Shown: piece after piece, positions 42,038 through 43,699 of the stretch
Layout of the letters: every line of letters begins with the position of its first letter
How positions within the stretch are numbered: the first letter of the stretch is position 1
Assembly (NCBI GenBank): GCA_023384675.1
Contig: JAHDVK010000036.1
Location: forward strand, 1-43,699
Direction: 5' to 3'
From: Bryobacteraceae bacterium
Lineage (GTDB): Bacteria > Acidobacteriota > Terriglobia > Bryobacterales > Bryobacteraceae
DNA: 43,699 nucleotides
Notes under the pieces: generated by a model
What the model was told of the DNA's origin: nothing
Databases searched by the model: none
Seen by the model: the letters and a program-made list of their open reading frames with translations, nothing else
Translations under genes and position numbers: made by a program

Positions 42038-43303
42038 CTAACGGGCTCCGCGGGCGCGTAGCAGGTCCGCGACCTGGCGAAGCCGGTCGAGCGCCCCCTC
42101 GGGCGAACGGACCATCGAGATTCCAGAGGAGTTGTCGTTATGGGCATCCTCGGTGGCGAAGTTGAAATTGAGCGTCTTCTTTGGGTTCCTGGGGTCACGA
42201 ATGCGCAGGTTGAGAAGCGTTTCGCCATTCCCGTTCACCGCCACGCTGTTGATGAGGATGTCCGCATAGGGAGCTTTCAGCCCGGCTTGGTTGCAGTTCT
42301 GTCCAAGCGGATCAAAGGAGAGCCCGTCGGGATGGAGCCGCAACTCCGCGGGATGGACGCCGCCGATCATGTGGTAGTGGCCAAGCCGGAGGACGGTGGC
42401 GTTAGGGTCGATGGGGCGGGCGGGCTCCCCGGCGGGAGCAGGTAGAGTGGAGACAGCCCTGCTGCTGGCTGGTGCTGGGGCGGGTGAGGGGGCGGGTGCT
42501 GACGCGGCGACGAGCATTGCCGGGTCCGGTTCGCCGGTCAACGAGAGCGGAAAGTCCGATCGCGGGTCGAGCCGCAGGCGGGCAGAATCGACACGGAACA
42601 ATTGCGTCAGGCCGAGAGCGGCCGAGGAACGGAGTGACCGCAATACCGCCTGGTTGCCTTGCTGGAGCGCCTGCTCATGGCCCATCAGCACAAGTCCGGC
42701 GATGCCGATCAAAGTCTCCCACTGGCGCTGGGTTCTGTCCGCGGGAGAGGCCTTCAATGACGATGGATCCAACAGTTCGCTGCGGAACTGAAACCGCATG
42801 CGATCCATGGTGGCCTGATCGATCGTGACCTCGGGATGAAGGATCGAGTACATTGTAGCTGTGAAGAAAGTGAACGCCTTCGAGACATCGTAGGGAGTCT
42901 CGCCCTGCTTCAGATCCTCAGCGATAGTTTCAATCAGTTCGCCGAGTTGCGTGGCCACCACCCGGCGCTCATTGGGAGATTCGGTCAGATAGCCAGCCAT
43001 CTCATCGATTGAGACCAACCGCCGCTGGTAGGGGAAAGTGTAGTCGCCGGGTTGCCGCAAGGCGGCCCGTGTTCCGGACGTTGCGCCGCCGCCCGCAGTC
43101 TGGCCGGAACGGGTCGCCGCGGCACTCGGGCCGGACTTGACACCCTTGTAGAGGGACACGACGTGCTGCTGGTGCCACAGGGGCGTCATGTTCGCCATCG
43201 TGGCGGCATAGAAGTTGGGGACCCGTGAATAGACTGCGACGGGCGAGTACTGCGCTGGCAGCGCCATGCAGTAGAAGAAGCAAGCGAGGACAACCATTCT
43301 CAT
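42038..43303 (-). CDS. Secreted protein of unknown function, possible DUF6683-like core and PH-like C-terminus
   Basis: A 421-residue protein. Signal peptide: MVVLACFFYCMALPAQ. Residues about 85-235 form a helical region (RLVSIDEMAGYLTESPNERR, MDRMRFQFRSELLDPSSLKA) that recalls the acidobacterial DUF6683 family, though I cannot confirm this. An Ala/Pro linker (about 255-290) follows, then a small domain (LRLGHYHMIGGVHPAELRLH, DGLSFDPLG, TLLNLRIRDPRNPKKTLNF) that resembles the PH/GRAM-like domain of several Acidobacteria proteins. The start at 43303 has GGAGAG upstream; the frame runs on 23 residues further. It lies upstream of the PQQ-like gene, 167 bp away on the same strand. Confidence 0.65.
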   Translation of the reverse strand: MRMVVLACFFYCMALPAQYSPVAVYSRVPNFYAATMANMTPLWHQQHVVSLYKGVKSGPSAAATRSGQTAGGGATSGTRAALRQPGDYTFPYQRRLVSIDEMAGYLTESPNERRVVATQLGELIETIAEDLKQGETPYDVSKAFTFFTATMYSILHPEVTIDQATMDRMRFQFRSELLDPSSLKASPADRTQRQWETLIGIAGLVLMGHEQALQQGNQAVLRSLRSSAALGLTQLFRVDSARLRLDPRSDFPLSLTGEPDPAMLVAASAPAPSPAPAPASSRAVSTLPAPAGEPARPIDPNATVLRLGHYHMIGGVHPAELRLHPDGLSFDPLGQNCNQAGLKAPYADILINSVAVNGNGETLLNLRIRDPRNPKKTLNFNFATEDAHNDNSSGISMVRSPEGALDRLRQVADLLRARGAR

Positions 43304-43391
43304 GGGGCTCTCCGAAATTCCCAGTGGGAGCGTACTGAGCGTTGCTTCACACTCTAGCACACCGGTCCGCACGCAGATCTTCGTTCACGAC

Positions 43392-43437
43392 TCCGGGTTT
43401 CGGGGGTTTCGGGGTCAGCACTCAATCACCAAACTCC
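43392..43437 (-). repeat. 46-nt repeat, right copy of an inverted pair
   Basis: Reverse complement of the element at 39328-39373. Read on the minus strand it starts GGAGTTTGGTGATTGAGTG, then CTGA in place of TACGT, then CCCCGAAACCCCCGAAACCC. The two copies differ only in the short spacer and one C-run length. Confidence 0.85.
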
Positions 43438-43589
43438 TTCCGGGGAGCGGGGCTGAGTGTTCGGCGATCAACCCGCAGGCCGTTGTGGCAAGCGACTCAT
43501 CCTGTTGGATTGAAAGAACTCGGTGGGCGAATAGCCCCGTTTGGTTGGGGTGCTGGCGGTTACCGGAGGCATTCAGCTTCGAGGTAAAG

Positions 43590-43600
43590 TGATTGAGTGT
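43590..43600 (+). repeat. Partial third copy of the 46-nt repeat
   Basis: GTGATTGAGTG matches the core of the 46-nt repeat in the same orientation as the left copy, followed by TTGACCTGCCCC instead of the CCCCGAAA part. Only about 11 nt are shared, so this may be a truncated or diverged copy. Confidence 0.4.
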
Positions 43601-43654
43601 TGACCTGCCCCCCTTCGTTGAGACAACTGAAATTGGTGAGATCCGCACCCGGCA

Positions 43655-43679
43655 CCCGGGACAGCCTGCCCCGTCACAC
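43655..43679 (+). repeat. Dispersed CCGGGACAGCCTG repeat copy
   Basis: CCCGGGACAGCCTGCCCCGT is nearly the left outer arm of the 40311 unit without its AGCACTTTT part. It adds a fourth copy of the core to the terminal 4.6 kb. Confidence 0.6.
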
Positions 43680-43699
43680 CATACCTTCCATAAGTTACT

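Larger units (their letters stand above)
43304..43699. other. Terminal intergenic region with repeats
   Basis: About 400 bp with no supported gene. It contains the inverted 46-nt repeat copy (43392-43437), a partial third copy (43590-43600) and a CCGGGACAGCCTG copy at 43656-43668. The region continues beyond the window. Confidence 0.6.

Noticed and set aside
38743-43699. CRISPR array in the repeat-rich terminal region.
   Set aside because: Repeats are not regularly spaced, occur in both orientations, and no cas genes are present.

Overview
The window is high-GC, gene-dense bacterial DNA that looks like a chromosome segment from an Acidobacteriota member, most likely of the Bryobacter/Solibacter type. 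The reasons are a VWFA-related protein of the acidobacterial type, Oar-like TonB-dependent receptors with an N-terminal carboxypeptidase-regulatory fold, a PEP-CTERM protein, secreted sulfatases with Tat-like leaders, and the gene repertoire overall. The assignment is an inference from protein families; no taxonomic search was possible.

Layout. 1-3103: the 3' part of rnpB (RNase P RNA), then a sigma70-like promoter, a cobalamin riboswitch and a BtuB-like TonB-dependent receptor. 3107-4961 (minus): a VWA protein behind an RluD-type pseudouridine synthase. 5003-8384 (plus): a GT39-type membrane glycosyltransferase coupled to a haem-binding-type membrane protein, then an EAL-HDOD signalling protein. 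8448-12437: a zinc-ribbon membrane protein (minus), then a D-2-hydroxyacid dehydrogenase, a PLP threonine dehydratase-like enzyme and a second HDOD protein (plus). 12412-14394 (minus): a compact three-gene TadE/TadG pseudopilin operon. 14769-18232 (minus): a three-gene SPFH / Arc-like repressor / HerA-like ATPase operon whose promoter carries a perfect 16-bp palindrome over its -10 box. 18318-28167: a dispersed sulfated-glycan locus (BNR sialidase-like protein, two formylglycine-type sulfatases, an Oar-like receptor, a Gfo/Idh/MocA oxidoreductase), interrupted by secG and tRNA-Leu(GAG). 28204-34238: the transcription/translation operon rimP-nusA-infB-ylxP-rbfA with an attenuator-like leader hairpin. 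34331-38742: apbE, hemE, a HemY-type hemG, and a URO-D-like paralogue that lacks the HemE active-site signature.

From 38743 to the end the character changes. Coding density falls and dispersed repeats appear. A 46-nt element occurs in inverted orientation at about 39.33 and 43.39 kb, there are several copies of a CCGGGACAGCCTG-type repeat, and there is a roughly 190-bp nested inverted-repeat unit. A decayed gene remnant and three minus-strand genes for secreted proteins (PEP-CTERM, PQQ-like beta-propeller, and an unknown with a possible PH-like C-terminus) lie among them. This is the most island-like part of the window.

How the genes fit together. Corrinoid uptake is controlled by its own ligand. 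The glycan genes make a plausible outer-membrane-import plus periplasmic-desulfation set. The rimP-rbfA block is a standard housekeeping operon. The SPFH-Arc-HerA operon looks like a self-regulated membrane-stress or membrane-microdomain module and is the strongest candidate for an under-described system.
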